A program made the translations under genes and the position numbers. Source: JBBQFC01 sp038321615 (lineage in GTDB: Bacteria > Bacteroidota > Bacteroidia > Flavobacteriales_D > Cryomorphaceae). From it: a stretch of DNA of 64,000 bases. Position 1 is the stretch's first letter; each line of letters begins with the position of its first letter. Below, piece after piece: positions 15,680-24,991 of the stretch. The notes under the pieces are model-generated. The model saw only the letters and a program-made list of their open reading frames with translations. It ran no database searches and was not told the DNA's origin. Where the stretch lies: positions 8,844 to 72,843 of the forward strand of contig JBBQFC010000009.1 of the NCBI GenBank assembly GCA_038321615.1, in the 5' to 3' direction.

Positions 15680-16651
15680 TTAGTCGAATGATTGATTTGG
15701 AGTCGATGAGAGTTGGATCATCATATCGTACTCCGCGGGAGTAAGGTCGTTGAAGAAGAAGTTTGCAGGGTCAATTTTGACGTCATCTTTTATAACTTCG
15801 TAATGCAAATGGGGCGCACTACTCAAGCCGGTATTCCCCACTGCGCCTATTACGTCGCCACGCTTTATTCGCTGTCCCACCCGCACATTGCTCTTGCTCA
15901 TGTGGGCGTAAAGCGTTTGGTATCCGTATCCATGGTCGATCACAACGTGGCGGCCATAGCCTGTTCGTTCATTTTTTACTTCTACCACCTTTCCATCGCC
16001 GGTGGCGAAAATCTCTGTGCCTTCGGGTGCTGAAAAATCGAGGCCAGCGTGCATTTTTGGAACTTTGTAAATCGGGTGAATCCGCATTCCGAAACCGCTT
16101 GCCATACGCTTCATTTCTTCATTTTTCACGGGCTGTATAGCGGGTATGGAAGCCAAAAGGTCGGCTTTTTTCTTCGCAAGCTCTACTACTTCGTCAAATG
16201 ACTTGCTCTGCACATACATGCGCTTAGCGAGTTTGTCAATGCGTTGGTTGGTCTGAATGATGAGCTCCGAATTGGCGTAACCTTCCAAATGGCGGTAGCG
16301 ATTTACCCCGCCCACTCCTGCTGCTCGCACGTTCTGCGATATTGGCTCGGCTTCCATAATCTGTCGGTAAACGTTATCGTCGCGCTGCTCAATATTTGAA
16401 AGTACTTGGTCCAGCCGCTGTAAATCGCGATTTAATAAGGCATATTGCTGCCGCAATTGCTTGTTTTCCCGTTGTAGGTTGAGCTCCTTAGGCGATTCTA
16501 TGAAGCTGTAGGCCACTAACAAAATGGCACCTGCGAAGAGCAAGCCCACCAAGAAATAAGAAAAAAACTTTCGAACCCAGTCCTTAATGGTCAACTGGAT
16601 TTTTTCGTAGCTCAGTGTATTCGGATTATACTTGTACTTTATTTTTGCCAT
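15680..16651 (-). CDS. M23-family murein endopeptidase, membrane anchored
   Basis: 323 residues: a short cytosolic N-terminus (KYKYNPNTLSYEKIQL), one membrane segment at about 29-50, a coiled coil at about 56-95 (LQRENKQLRQQYALLNRDLQRLDQVL), then a LytM/M23 domain at about 175-290. The zinc ligands are H201 and D205 (HAGLDFS) and H283 in HLHYE, with H250 as the general base in YAHMS, so the enzyme should be active. The family cleaves peptidoglycan cross-bridges. The periplasmic domain position fits a role in wall growth or division. It is divergent from alaS. Confidence 0.92.
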   Translation of the reverse strand: MAKIKYKYNPNTLSYEKIQLTIKDWVRKFFSYFLVGLLFAGAILLVAYSFIESPKELNLQRENKQLRQQYALLNRDLQRLDQVLSNIEQRDDNVYRQIMEAEPISQNVRAAGVGGVNRYRHLEGYANSELIIQTNQRIDKLAKRMYVQSKSFDEVVELAKKKADLLASIPAIQPVKNEEMKRMASGFGMRIHPIYKVPKMHAGLDFSAPEGTEIFATGDGKVVEVKNERTGYGRHVVIDHGYGYQTLYAHMSKSNVRVGQRIKRGDVIGAVGNTGLSSAPHLHYEVIKDDVKIDPANFFFNDLTPAEYDMMIQLSSTPNQSFD

Positions 16652-16749
16652 CGATTATGAAGAGCTACTTTTGGCCTAATGCCCTAAAATTTAGGGTATT
16701 CTTGTTTATTAGGAACCACTAGGAGCTCCGAAGTTAGAATTTATCGACC

Positions 16750-19365
16750 ATGAAAGCCGCTCAAATACGCCAAAATTTTCTCACCTTTTTCGAATCCAAG
16801 CTTCATACCTTGGTAGATTCTGCGCCAATAGTGGTGAAAAACGATCCAACGCTGATGTTCACCAATGCCGGGATGAATCAGTTTAAGGACATATTTCTCG
16901 GCAATGAACCCGCTGCTTCGCCCCGGGTTGCCGATACCCAAAAATGCCTTCGGGTAAGCGGTAAGCACAATGATTTGGAAGAAGTAGGTGTCGATACCTA
17001 CCACCACACCATGTTTGAAATGTTGGGCAACTGGTCCTTTGGCGATTACTACAAAGCCGAAGCCATAGCCTGGGCTTGGGAGCTGCTTACGGAAGTGTAT
17101 AAAATTGATAAAGACCGACTCTACGTTACCATTTTCGAAGGCGACGAAGCCGATGGGTTGAGTTACGATCAAGAAGCGCGAGATATTTGGGCAAGATTCA
17201 TTTCGGAAGACCGCATCATACCGGCCAATAAGAAAGATAATTTTTGGGAAATGGGCGATGTGGGTCCTTGTGGTCCCTGCAGCGAAATTCACGTAGATAT
17301 GCGTCCCGACTCCGAACGGAAAGCTTCGTCGGGAAGGGACTTCGTAAACAATGATCACCCACAGGTTATTGAGATTTGGAACCTGGTATTTATGGAGCTC
17401 CGCCGCACCGCCGATGGGAGCTTATTGCCACTTACTGCAAAGCATATCGACACCGGAATGGGACTCGAACGGCTTACGATGGTGCTCCAAAATAAGGCAT
17501 CGACGTACGATACCGATCTGTTTGCCGGGCTTATCAAGTTTATCGAAGACCGCACTGGCTTCAAATATGGATACAGTTTCTCGAAGCCGGATATAGCGAT
17601 CCGTGTGATGTGCGACCATATTCGGGCGGTAAGTTTTGCTATCGCCGATGGCCAAATGCCATCGAGCGGTGGTCCAGGCTACGTTATACGTCGAATTTTG
17701 CGCCGTGCGGTACGCTACGCTTACAGTTTCCTGAATACCCGAGAAGCGATTCTTTCTCCGTTGGCCGAAGTACTCGTAGCCGAGATGGGCGATTTTTTCA
17801 AAGAATTGCAAATCAGCAGGCAGATTATTATAGACGTTATCCGCGAAGAAGAAGAGTCCTTTCAGCGCACCCTCGCGAAAGGAATTGAGTTGATGGATCA
17901 AATTTTGGCAAAATCGACCAATAAGGAGATTTCTGGTAAAGTGGTTTTCGAACTCTACGATACGTTCGGATTCCCCGTCGATCTTACAGCATTGATGCTT
18001 TCGGAGCAAGGCAGGTCTTACAATGTAGATGAATTCGAAGCTGAGCTCGAGGCGCAGAAGAACCGCTCGCGTCAAGCGTCGGCCAGCGATACCAGCGATT
18101 GGATTATTGTGCATCCATCGAGCGAACCCACCACTTTCGTAGGTTACGATTCGCTTGAAGCCAAGGTCCGGTTGCTTCGTTACCGAAAGGTGAAGCAGAA
18201 GAATAAGGAGCTCTTTCAATTGGTGCTCGATCAAACGCCTTTCTATGCCGAAGGTGGCGGACAGGTGGGCGATCAAGGCAGTTTGCGATTTGGGGACAAG
18301 ACGCTCTCCATCGTCGATACGGTTCGCGAGAATAATTTAATTATTCATGTGAGTTCAAATTCGCCGGAAGGCTTAAGCGGTGAAGCAGAAGCCAAAATAG
18401 ATATTTCTAAAAGACAGCCCATAGCCCGTAATCACAGCGCTACGCACTTGCTCCACCACGCGCTGCGACAGGTGCTCGGTAAGCATGTGGAGCAAAAAGG
18501 CTCATTGGTGGCCAAAGATCACCTACGGTTTGACTTTGCCCACTATGCCAAGGTAAAACCGGAGGAGATTCGTGAAGTCGAAATCTTAGTCAATAGAGCA
18601 ATTATTGCCAATACTTCCCTTTGGGAGCACCGGTCTATGCCTGTAGCCGAGGCTACATCCTTAGGCGCTATGGCTCTTTTTGGCGAGAAATATGGACAGG
18701 AAGTACGTGTGGTGCGATTTGGAGATTCCATCGAGCTATGCGGAGGCACACATGTAAAGGCTACGGGTGAAATAGGCTTTTTCAAAATTCTTTCGGAAGG
18801 ATCGGTTGCTTCCGGGGTGCGGCGTATCGAAGCAATTAGCGGTAGCTCCGCGGCAGAGTATGTCTTCGATCAACTCGATGAGCTACAAGAAGCAAAAGGT
18901 TTGCTCAAAAGCACCGATACGTTGCCAAAAGCTCTCAAACAAATGCTAGACGATCAGGCCGAATTAACCCGCGAACTGGAAGGTTTCAAATTGGAGAATG
19001 CCAAAATCGTAAAGCGGCGACTGATCGAAAGTGTAGAACAGGTGAATGGTCTTAATTTTATTGCAGCACGCGTGGATCTTGATGCGGCTCATTTGCGAGA
19101 TGTTGCCTTCCAGATCCGTCAGGAAGTGAAAGATTTGGTTCTTGTACTGGGAGTAGCGCAAAATGAAAAAGCCACGATCGCTGTGGCTTTGGGAGATGAT
19201 GTTATCAAAAATCGCAATTTAAATAGCGGAGAGATGGTCAAAAAACTCGCTCCCTTGATTGGCGGCGGCGGCGGCGGACAAGCGTTTTATGCTACCGCCG
19301 GGGGTAAGAATCCGGCCGGTTTAGATGCTGTGCTCGCCCAGAGTCGCGCTTTAATCTTAAGCTAA
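16750..19365 (+). CDS. alaS: Alanine--tRNA ligase
   Basis: Charges tRNA-Ala. The full 871 residues are present. N-terminal class II catalytic core: MKAAQIRQNFLTFFESKLHT, FTNAGMNQFKDIFLG and FGDYYKAEAI. Then SGGPGYVIRRILRRAVRYA and the editing domain with zinc ligands H562 and H566 (NHSATHLLHH) and C664/H668 (CGGTHV). The C-terminal oligomerisation/C-Ala domain ends with GGGGGGQAFYATAGGKNPAGLDAVL. A single copy of a universal essential gene. Its last nine bases overlap the convergent small membrane-protein gene. Confidence 0.98.
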   Translation: MKAAQIRQNFLTFFESKLHTLVDSAPIVVKNDPTLMFTNAGMNQFKDIFLGNEPAASPRVADTQKCLRVSGKHNDLEEVGVDTYHHTMFEMLGNWSFGDYYKAEAIAWAWELLTEVYKIDKDRLYVTIFEGDEADGLSYDQEARDIWARFISEDRIIPANKKDNFWEMGDVGPCGPCSEIHVDMRPDSERKASSGRDFVNNDHPQVIEIWNLVFMELRRTADGSLLPLTAKHIDTGMGLERLTMVLQNKASTYDTDLFAGLIKFIEDRTGFKYGYSFSKPDIAIRVMCDHIRAVSFAIADGQMPSSGGPGYVIRRILRRAVRYAYSFLNTREAILSPLAEVLVAEMGDFFKELQISRQIIIDVIREEEESFQRTLAKGIELMDQILAKSTNKEISGKVVFELYDTFGFPVDLTALMLSEQGRSYNVDEFEAELEAQKNRSRQASASDTSDWIIVHPSSEPTTFVGYDSLEAKVRLLRYRKVKQKNKELFQLVLDQTPFYAEGGGQVGDQGSLRFGDKTLSIVDTVRENNLIIHVSSNSPEGLSGEAEAKIDISKRQPIARNHSATHLLHHALRQVLGKHVEQKGSLVAKDHLRFDFAHYAKVKPEEIREVEILVNRAIIANTSLWEHRSMPVAEATSLGAMALFGEKYGQEVRVVRFGDSIELCGGTHVKATGEIGFFKILSEGSVASGVRRIEAISGSSAAEYVFDQLDELQEAKGLLKSTDTLPKALKQMLDDQAELTRELEGFKLENAKIVKRRLIESVEQVNGLNFIAARVDLDAAHLRDVAFQIRQEVKDLVLVLGVAQNEKATIAVALGDDVIKNRNLNSGEMVKKLAPLIGGGGGGQAFYATAGGKNPAGLDAVLAQSRALILS

Positions 19366-19800
19366 GGCCGATTTCGTATTTGAGCTCACTTGACTGGTAC
19401 CATAAACTGGCCCCATGTAAGTAGTTTCGTAGCTCAAACCTAAGTTTAGGATGTAGAAAACATTGAATACTATCACCATGATGTAATCTACAATCGATGT
19501 TTTGCCGAAGCTGTTGCAAAGCTCAATATAAACCTTTGGTAAAAAATAGAGTTGACCGTAGATAGGTATGAAAAACAATAACATGTGGCTCGCCGGGCGG
19601 CCAATAATGCGCAGGAATATAATAAAATTCCAGATCGGCACTATGCTGGCAATTCCAGGCTGTCCAGCTTTCTCGTATAGACGCCATTGTGCTACAACGC
19701 CGATAAATCCAAGGATGATCGCCAGTAAAAAAATGCTGTCGCCCATTTGGCTGTAGATGCTCATATAGAACTCTTCGAAGTAATTTGCGATGCTTTTCAT
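19357..19800 (-). CDS. Small integral membrane protein, DUF5684-like
   Basis: 147 residues with four hydrophobic segments: IFLLAIILGFIGVVAQW, IVPIWNFIIFLRIIG, HMLLFFIPIYGQLYFL and IMVIVFNVFYILNLGL. The stretch LYEKAGQPGIASIVPIWN is the hallmark of DUF5684-type proteins, often found near signal peptidase genes in Bacteroidota. Function is unknown. The N-terminal MKSIANYFEEFYMSIYSQMGD is predicted extracytoplasmic or interfacial. It is transcribed alone and converges on alaS with a nine-base overlap. Confidence 0.8.
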   Translation of the reverse strand: MKSIANYFEEFYMSIYSQMGDSIFLLAIILGFIGVVAQWRLYEKAGQPGIASIVPIWNFIIFLRIIGRPASHMLLFFIPIYGQLYFLPKVYIELCNSFGKTSIVDYIMVIVFNVFYILNLGLSYETTYMGPVYGTSQVSSNTKSALA

Positions 19801-20134
19801 AGGTTCCGATGTTTTAAGTTGTGCGTTTGTTTTGTCTCGTTTGTTACTGTAAAGACGACACTAATTGAATAGGGTTGCCATTTTGTTTTTTCGTATTTAT
19901 CAACCCGGCAATTCAGTTATAAACAAACGAATTGATTTTCATCGGTTGAAGCACCACCGAAAGATGCTTTCAACAGGGCGCTGTTACTTCGTATTTGAGT
20001 TGCTTTCAATATAAATTATCGAATTTATCAACTAGCCTTTGATAAGTTGAACCCCAAATATTATGAATTCATTGGTGATTTGCGGTAATTTGTGGTTCGA
20101 TACGTCCAGTTGGTGGAATTCGACAATTATTTAG
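19801..20134. other. 334-bp divergent intergenic region without a gene
   Basis: AT-rich gap between the DUF5684 gene (leftward) and the OmpA-like gene (rightward). No ORF, no tRNA-like fold and no perfect TAnnTTTG box was found. A short inverted repeat TTATCAA...TTGATAA lies at about 20025-20045 and could be an operator or a weak hairpin. It probably holds both promoters. Confidence 0.5.
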
Positions 20135-21445
20135 ATGCTCCGCGTTCTCTTCACTTTTTCCTTCTTCATCTGGATGCAATTCCTTTCGGGACAGAACGTT
20201 ACTATCATTAATTCCTACGATGGAGTGGATGCTGGCGTGCCTCTTGAGCAGCTAGTGCTCCGTCAGGTGAGCGAGCAAACCATTATTCTAAACGTTTACG
20301 AACCTGCTGATGTAGGTGTGCGCAGCCAATTAGAACAAATGATTAATTATGGTTTGCGATCCTATATTGATAGCCAATACCACCTTTTTGATGGTCGGGT
20401 GGAATGTATAGCTCCCCAAGTCGAATTCTCTTCGGCCACTTCTGCGATCGTTAAAAATGCGATCTGGATTCACGAACAAGATTTTATAGATGAGTTTTCG
20501 GGCTTTTCAAAGGAAACTACGTCTATAGCTGCTAAACTTCCCCCAATGGATGGCTTAGTGTTCAAAACGGGCAATGATGAGATGTCGCCTCCAAATCGAG
20601 AAACAGTCGGACTCTATTATTTCCAACGTGTAGTGCTCGATTTGAAATTGGCTTGTGAATCAGAGATCGACCGCTTTCTCGATGAGAAGATGCCTTATAA
20701 ATCGCCGACCCAAGGTGGAGACATTACTGGCACTCCCATCTTAAAAAACACGGATTTTACATTGGTAAACCCGAATGCCGACCAATTTCAGCTATTGGAC
20801 GTCAAAATCGATGAGTCGCTTCTTTTCGAAGATTCAAAACCGCTGAACTCGAAAAGGCGGGGTAAGCGCGGCGAACAAGCGGAGTTTAACGAGCGCGTCT
20901 TGACATTGCTCGAGAGCAACAACCGTATTATGGAGAGCTACGGAACCCGATTTGATTTACTTCAAGCGCAGATCGATGCGCTGCGATCCGGCAATCGGGA
21001 GTCTTCCGACCCTGTGCTGCAAGAGATCGCTGCACTGCGCGAATTGATTGCCGCCGTTTCTGAAGGAAGGGAAATACAAGAGTCTGATGGCTCGCGCACC
21101 CGGCTAGTATCGGAAGAGGGAATGACTATTCGATATGAAAAGAATGCTCACGAGCTCACGGCTGCTCAAAAGCAGCGCTTAACAGCATTAAAACGCTTGT
21201 TGGAAATCAACCCTGGTTACACAGCGCTGATCACAGGGTATGCCGATAAATCGGGCAATGCGGAGCTGAATGAATGGATTTCGCGAAAGCGAGCCGAAGC
21301 CGTAAAGAACTATCTGACCATCGTGGGAATTGATCAAAATCGGTTGATTGTCAATTTTCTCGGCGACGCTAAAAGCACGGCAGTAGGGCCGGAAGATCGA
21401 AAAGTAGAAATTAAGTTTCTGCTCAATTATACCGCTTTGCGTTAA
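20135..21445 (+). CDS. OmpA-family protein with C-terminal peptidoglycan-binding domain
   Basis: 436 residues with a signal peptide (MLRVLFTFSFFIWMQFLSGQ). The middle (about 60-300) is unrecognised and includes a lysine/arginine patch NSKRRGKRGEQAEF near 248 and a helical stretch RVLTLLESNNRIMESYGTRFDLLQAQIDAL. The C-terminal 100 residues form an OmpA-like domain: IRYEKNAHELTAAQKQRLTALKRLLEINPGYTALITGYADKSGNAELNEWISRKRAEAVKNYL, with the GYAD Asp and the NxxxSxxRAxxVxxYL arginine that bind diaminopimelate. It probably links the envelope to peptidoglycan. Its 3' end overlaps the convergent threonine aldolase gene by 23 bases. Confidence 0.85.
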   Translation: MLRVLFTFSFFIWMQFLSGQNVTIINSYDGVDAGVPLEQLVLRQVSEQTIILNVYEPADVGVRSQLEQMINYGLRSYIDSQYHLFDGRVECIAPQVEFSSATSAIVKNAIWIHEQDFIDEFSGFSKETTSIAAKLPPMDGLVFKTGNDEMSPPNRETVGLYYFQRVVLDLKLACESEIDRFLDEKMPYKSPTQGGDITGTPILKNTDFTLVNPNADQFQLLDVKIDESLLFEDSKPLNSKRRGKRGEQAEFNERVLTLLESNNRIMESYGTRFDLLQAQIDALRSGNRESSDPVLQEIAALRELIAAVSEGREIQESDGSRTRLVSEEGMTIRYEKNAHELTAAQKQRLTALKRLLEINPGYTALITGYADKSGNAELNEWISRKRAEAVKNYLTIVGIDQNRLIVNFLGDAKSTAVGPEDRKVEIKFLLNYTALR

Positions 21446-22466
21446 GCTGGCTGAGTACCTTTTTAAGAATTTCTGCGCTTTGCAATACGTCGCCATCCGA
21501 AAGATCAAGGTGGGTCACTAAGCGAATTCGATTTTTGCCAAACGCGATCAATTTCAACCCTTCAGCGTCTAATTGGGTCAGAACGCTTTCGCTTCCCGGA
21601 TCTTCGTGTATATCGAAAATAAGGATGTTGGTTTCTGGAATAATCACGTGTTTCACCTTTTTCAATTCACGCAGCGTTCCTGCGAGAAAAGCGGCCCTTT
21701 CATGATCTTCGTTGAGTCTATTTACGTTGTGATCGAGGGCATATAGTCCGGCCGCCGCCAAATAACCTGCCTGCCGCATACCGCCGCCCATAACCTTACG
21801 CACCCTGCGAGCCTCCTTTATAAATTCCTTACGCCCAATGAGTACCGATCCCACTGGAGCGCCCAATCCTTTGCTTAGGCAAATAGAAATGCTGTCGAAC
21901 AGCTGACCATAGCTCACCGGATCATGCCCTTTTTTGACTAAGGCGTTGAAGAGGCGCGCCCCGTCTAAATGGAAGGGTAAATTATGATGCTTGCAGCGCT
22001 TGGAAATAGCCGCCAAATCTTCGAAATCGTAACATTTACCACCACCCCGATTGGTGGTGTCTTCTACGCTCACCAGCGAGGTGCGCGCGAGCCAATCATG
22101 GTCGGCATTGATCAAAGCATCCACTTCATCGGCTTTCATGAGTCCCGATTCATTTCGAACTAATTTGCAAGATGCCCCAGAGTTTCGAGCAATTCCTCCC
22201 CCTTCGTAATTGTAGATATGCGCGTTCTCGTGGCAGATTACTTCGTCTCCGCGCCGGGTATGTGCCTGAATAGCTATTTGATTAGTCATCGTTCCCGAAG
22301 GACAAAAAAGTCCGGCTTCGTGTCCAAACATTCTGGCCAGCCGGCTTTCTAACTGTATCACCGTTGGATCTTCGCCAAACACGTCGTCGCCTACTTCCGC
22401 GCTGCGCATAGCGTCGAGCATTGCGGCACTCGGCTTGGATAATGTGTCACTGCGCATATCTATCAT
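21423..22466 (-). CDS. ltaE: Low-specificity L-threonine aldolase
   Basis: PLP enzyme cleaving L-threonine/allo-threonine to glycine and acetaldehyde. 347 residues from an ATG at 22466 (MIDMRSDTLSKPSAAM); a GTG six bases upstream is an alternative. Motifs: GDDVFGEDPTVIQLE, FCPSGTMTNQIAI, CHENAHIYNYEGGGIA, SVEDTTNRGGGKCY, HLDGARLFNA, and the PLP lysine in SICLSKGLGAPVGSVLIG. Last gene of an M16 peptidase/O-methyltransferase/aldolase unit with gaps of nine and eight bases, although the three functions are not obviously linked. Confidence 0.92.
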   Translation of the reverse strand: MIDMRSDTLSKPSAAMLDAMRSAEVGDDVFGEDPTVIQLESRLARMFGHEAGLFCPSGTMTNQIAIQAHTRRGDEVICHENAHIYNYEGGGIARNSGASCKLVRNESGLMKADEVDALINADHDWLARTSLVSVEDTTNRGGGKCYDFEDLAAISKRCKHHNLPFHLDGARLFNALVKKGHDPVSYGQLFDSISICLSKGLGAPVGSVLIGRKEFIKEARRVRKVMGGGMRQAGYLAAAGLYALDHNVNRLNEDHERAAFLAGTLRELKKVKHVIIPETNILIFDIHEDPGSESVLTQLDAEGLKLIAFGKNRIRLVTHLDLSDGDVLQSAEILKKVLSQLNAKRYN

Positions 22467-22474
22467 TTTCACAG

Positions 22475-23119
22475 CTATTTTTTACGGATTACCATAATCC
22501 CATCGCGAATGGGTAAAAGCACATTTTCAACCCGATCATCGGCTTGTACGGCATCATTAAATTGTTGCAAGGCCAAAGTATCAGCATCGTTTGGAGCGAT
22601 TTCGGATTCTACTACCTTTCCGCTCCATAGCACATTGTCGGCCATGATGAAACCACCGGGTCTGACTGCGGGCAACACCGCTTCAAAATAATTGTGATAA
22701 TTGGGCTTATCGGCGTCGATCCATACCAAATCGAAGGGAGCAGGTACGGTGGGAATCACTCCCAAGGCATCGCCAATATGGAGATGGACTTGGGCTGAGA
22801 ACGGAGATTTTTTGAAATAGCTGTCTATCAAAGGACGTAATTCTTCATTGAGCTCGATGGTATGGAGTTCTCCATCGCGTGCGAGTCCTTCGGCAAGACA
22901 CAGCGCCGAATAACCCGTGTATGTGCCGATTTCCAAGATTCTTTTTGGACGAATCATTTGCGAAATCATCGCCAATAAACGGCCTTGCAAGTGACCCGAC
23001 AGCATGCGCGGTTGCAGCACTTTGAGATGCGTCTCGCGGTTCAATTGCTCAAGAAGTACTGGTTCCTCGGTAGTCTTCGCCAATGCGTAGGCTTCTATTT
23101 CTGGGGAAAGGAAATGCAT
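22475..23119 (-). CDS. SAM-dependent O-methyltransferase (family 3)
   Basis: 214 residues with the class I methyltransferase fold of the catechol/caffeoyl-CoA type: MISQMIRPKRILEIGTYTGYSALCLAEGL (SAM motif I), IELNEELRPLIDSYF (motif post I with the acidic ribose-binding residue), FDLVWIDADKPNYHNYFEAVLPAVRPGGFIMADNVLWSGKV with metal-binding Asp/Asn residues. Bacterial members include TrmR, which modifies tRNA wobble uridine, as well as small-molecule enzymes, so the substrate is left open. It lies between the M16 peptidase and threonine aldolase genes in one tight unit. Confidence 0.87.
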   Translation of the reverse strand: MHFLSPEIEAYALAKTTEEPVLLEQLNRETHLKVLQPRMLSGHLQGRLLAMISQMIRPKRILEIGTYTGYSALCLAEGLARDGELHTIELNEELRPLIDSYFKKSPFSAQVHLHIGDALGVIPTVPAPFDLVWIDADKPNYHNYFEAVLPAVRPGGFIMADNVLWSGKVVESEIAPNDADTLALQQFNDAVQADDRVENVLLPIRDGIMVIRKK

Positions 23120-23128
23120 AATTTTGAT

Positions 23129-24352
23129 TTATTGATAAATGAGCACACTCAACTTATCGGGATTAAAACAATCGTTGGCCACTTCGATGATTTCGCTCAC
23201 CGTTATGGCATCAATTATTTCAAATATTTCTGCGGTGGTGCGCACTTCTTCGCGAGCGATAATGCTTTTGCCTAAGGCGAGCATAAGGTTGGCGCCACCT
23301 TCTTGCGCCAGGGCAAACTGGCCTTTAAACTGTTGCTTAGCGCGATGCAGGGCCGTGGTAGATAGGATATTTTTTCGCAGCCGATCCAATTCTTTCCGCA
23401 CGAGGGCTTCGCTTTTGCGCATTAACTTTTTATCGGTTCCGAGGTAGATCGAAAAAATCCCGGTATCGGCATAAGGCTGATAGCTCGCTTCAATATTGTA
23501 CGCAATGCCGTGGCGTTCGCGAATGTTCATGTTGAGCCTGGAATTCATGGCCGGTCCACCAAGGTAATTCGAAAGCAATACCAAAGCCGGTTGCAGCGGG
23601 TGGTGGTAACGGTAAGCTTCCGTACCTAAAAGTAGATGCGCCTGGAAGGTATCCATCTCTATTACCTTCCGCAAAGGTTGTGAAGCCACAGCTTGGTCGC
23701 GGGGTGCAACCACATCTCCTGGAGTCAATTCGCTAAAATACTTCTCGCAAAGCAGCCGAAACCGCTTCATTTCTATGGGTCCTACGGCGCTAAGCACCAT
23801 GTCGGACGGGCGGTAGCGTCGGCCTATGAAATTGCGAATGTCTCCACTACTGAGTCCTCGAACGCTCTCTATGGTACCTAATATATTTCTGCCAAGGGGT
23901 TGATTTGCAAAGAGCATTTCTTCAAAATCGTCAAAGATCGATTCTGCCGGACTATCCTGATAGCTTTGGATTTCATCGACGATCACATCGCGCTCTTTGG
24001 CTATCTCCTTTTCGGGAAATGTGGAATTTAAAGTAATATCGGCTATTACTTCCATACCGCGCTCGAAGTGTTGCGGAAGGCTTGAAGCATAAATTACCGT
24101 TTCTTCCTTTGTGGTATAGGCGTTGAGCTCCGCGCCCACGCTGTCCATGCGGCTTAGTATGTGGAATGCCTTGCGCTTCCGGGTTCCTTTAAAAAGGGAA
24201 TGTTCAATGAAATGAGCGAGCCCTTGCTCGTGCTCCAACTCATCGCGTGAGCCGGCGTTGATGGTCAGGCCGAAATGGGCGGTTTGACCATTTTCGGTGG
24301 GTTTCAGTACAATTCGAATACCGTTGGGGAGCGTGTCGCGGAAAAATTCCAT
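23129..24352 (-). CDS. M16-family zinc peptidase (pitrilysin/processing-peptidase type)
   Basis: 407 residues starting MEFFRDTLPNGIRIVLKP. The inverted zinc motif HFIEH is at about residues 47-51, with the downstream glutamate in the VIVDEIQSYQDSPAESIFDDFEE stretch. The C-terminal half repeats the fold (VIEMDTFQAHLLLGTEAYRY, GGPAMNSRLNMNIRERHGIAYNIEASY). This single-subunit 45-kDa type is common in Bacteroidota. Start choice: a perfect TATCTTTG promoter box at 24361-24368 would place transcription initiation at or just before 24352, excluding the longer frame that begins at 24400. The gene heads a three-gene unit. Confidence 0.9.
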   Translation of the reverse strand: MEFFRDTLPNGIRIVLKPTENGQTAHFGLTINAGSRDELEHEQGLAHFIEHSLFKGTRKRKAFHILSRMDSVGAELNAYTTKEETVIYASSLPQHFERGMEVIADITLNSTFPEKEIAKERDVIVDEIQSYQDSPAESIFDDFEEMLFANQPLGRNILGTIESVRGLSSGDIRNFIGRRYRPSDMVLSAVGPIEMKRFRLLCEKYFSELTPGDVVAPRDQAVASQPLRKVIEMDTFQAHLLLGTEAYRYHHPLQPALVLLSNYLGGPAMNSRLNMNIRERHGIAYNIEASYQPYADTGIFSIYLGTDKKLMRKSEALVRKELDRLRKNILSTTALHRAKQQFKGQFALAQEGGANLMLALGKSIIAREEVRTTAEIFEIIDAITVSEIIEVANDCFNPDKLSVLIYQ

Positions 24353-24360
24353 TAAGTGGG

Positions 24361-24368
24361 CAAAGATA
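24361..24368 (-). promoter_or_regulatory. TAnnTTTG -7 box for the M16 peptidase unit
   Basis: TATCTTTG on the minus strand, eight bases before the chosen ATG, implying a very short leader and fixing the start. Confidence 0.65.
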
Positions 24369-24578
24369 AGCGATCGGATGCGTTGACGAAGAACTCCCAT
24401 CAGAATTCAAACGAGCCAAGTCGAAATATTTCGGTAATCAATTTCATCGTCGACCTTCATTCGCGATGCCACGGGAGTACCGTCAAATTCTTAAAACATA
24501 TTTCATAGATTCATTTTCCGACTTAAATAAATGAATGAATTCGTTCTACCTTGAAATTGGTATAAATGCAAAAAAGGT

Positions 24579-24632
24579 TGTTTTCACTCCAGATTTTGGG
24601 TGTTTTCACTCGAGCTTTTGGGTGTTTTCACC
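24579..24632 (+). repeat. 22-bp tandem repeat, about 2.5 copies
   Basis: Two adjacent 22-base units beginning TGTTTTCACTC and ending TTTTGGG (24579-24600 and 24601-24622) differ at two positions. A third partial unit TGTTTTCACC follows. It lies in a 590-bp region between the M16 peptidase and fadE genes that otherwise holds only one doubtful short ORF. Confidence 0.75.
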
Positions 24633-24646
24633 TTGGAAGCTAGATT

Positions 24647-24835
24647 TTGTTCCTAACCGCTTTAATAGTTGGTCTGGTTTTGTGGCCTAAAACAGGAAAC
24701 AAAATGGTCGAAGAAATTATGAAGAATGCACGAGTTACCTTTGGAGGAAACTACACGGGACGAATAGTTGAAACCAGGAATCTGTTCTTGATTAATTTGG
24801 AGACTTTGGCTGAGACGCTGATAGTTATAGAATAA
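24647..24835 (+). CDS. Doubtful small ORF, possible single-span membrane peptide
   Basis: 62 codons from a TTG, with a hydrophobic start MFLTALIVGLVLW and a mixed tail VEEIMKNARVTFGGNYTGRIVE. No homologue is recognised, and no promoter box or ribosome binding site supports it. It starts 15 bases after the 22-bp repeat and is the only open frame of any length in the 24401-24942 gap. It may be a decayed fragment or chance. Apart from this ORF, the repeat and the terminator, nothing else is seen in the gap. Confidence 0.2.
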   Translation: MFLTALIVGLVLWPKTGNKMVEEIMKNARVTFGGNYTGRIVETRNLFLINLETLAETLIVIE

Positions 24836-24942
24836 TTTGAAATCTATAAAATCTATATAGACCGAGCATTCCGGCGTTTTAAAAGGTATGAAAATGAAGT
24901 TTTTTAATTCTTTGGAAAGCCTTCTAAAAATCGCGTTCCAGC

Positions 24943-24974
24943 AAAAATGCCGCCCAGTTTGGGCGGCATTTTTT
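24943..24974 (-). terminator. Terminator after fadE (probably works on both strands)
   Basis: Stem ATGCCGCCC/GGGCGGCAT with a five-base loop, flanked by an A-run on one side and a T-run on the other. It lies 18 bases past the fadE stop. Confidence 0.88.
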
Positions 24975-24991
24975 CTTCTTTCTTATCGAAA

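Noticed and set aside
17422..18276. 284-codon minus-strand frame within alaS
   Set aside because: Shadow of alaS, whose motifs are continuous across it.
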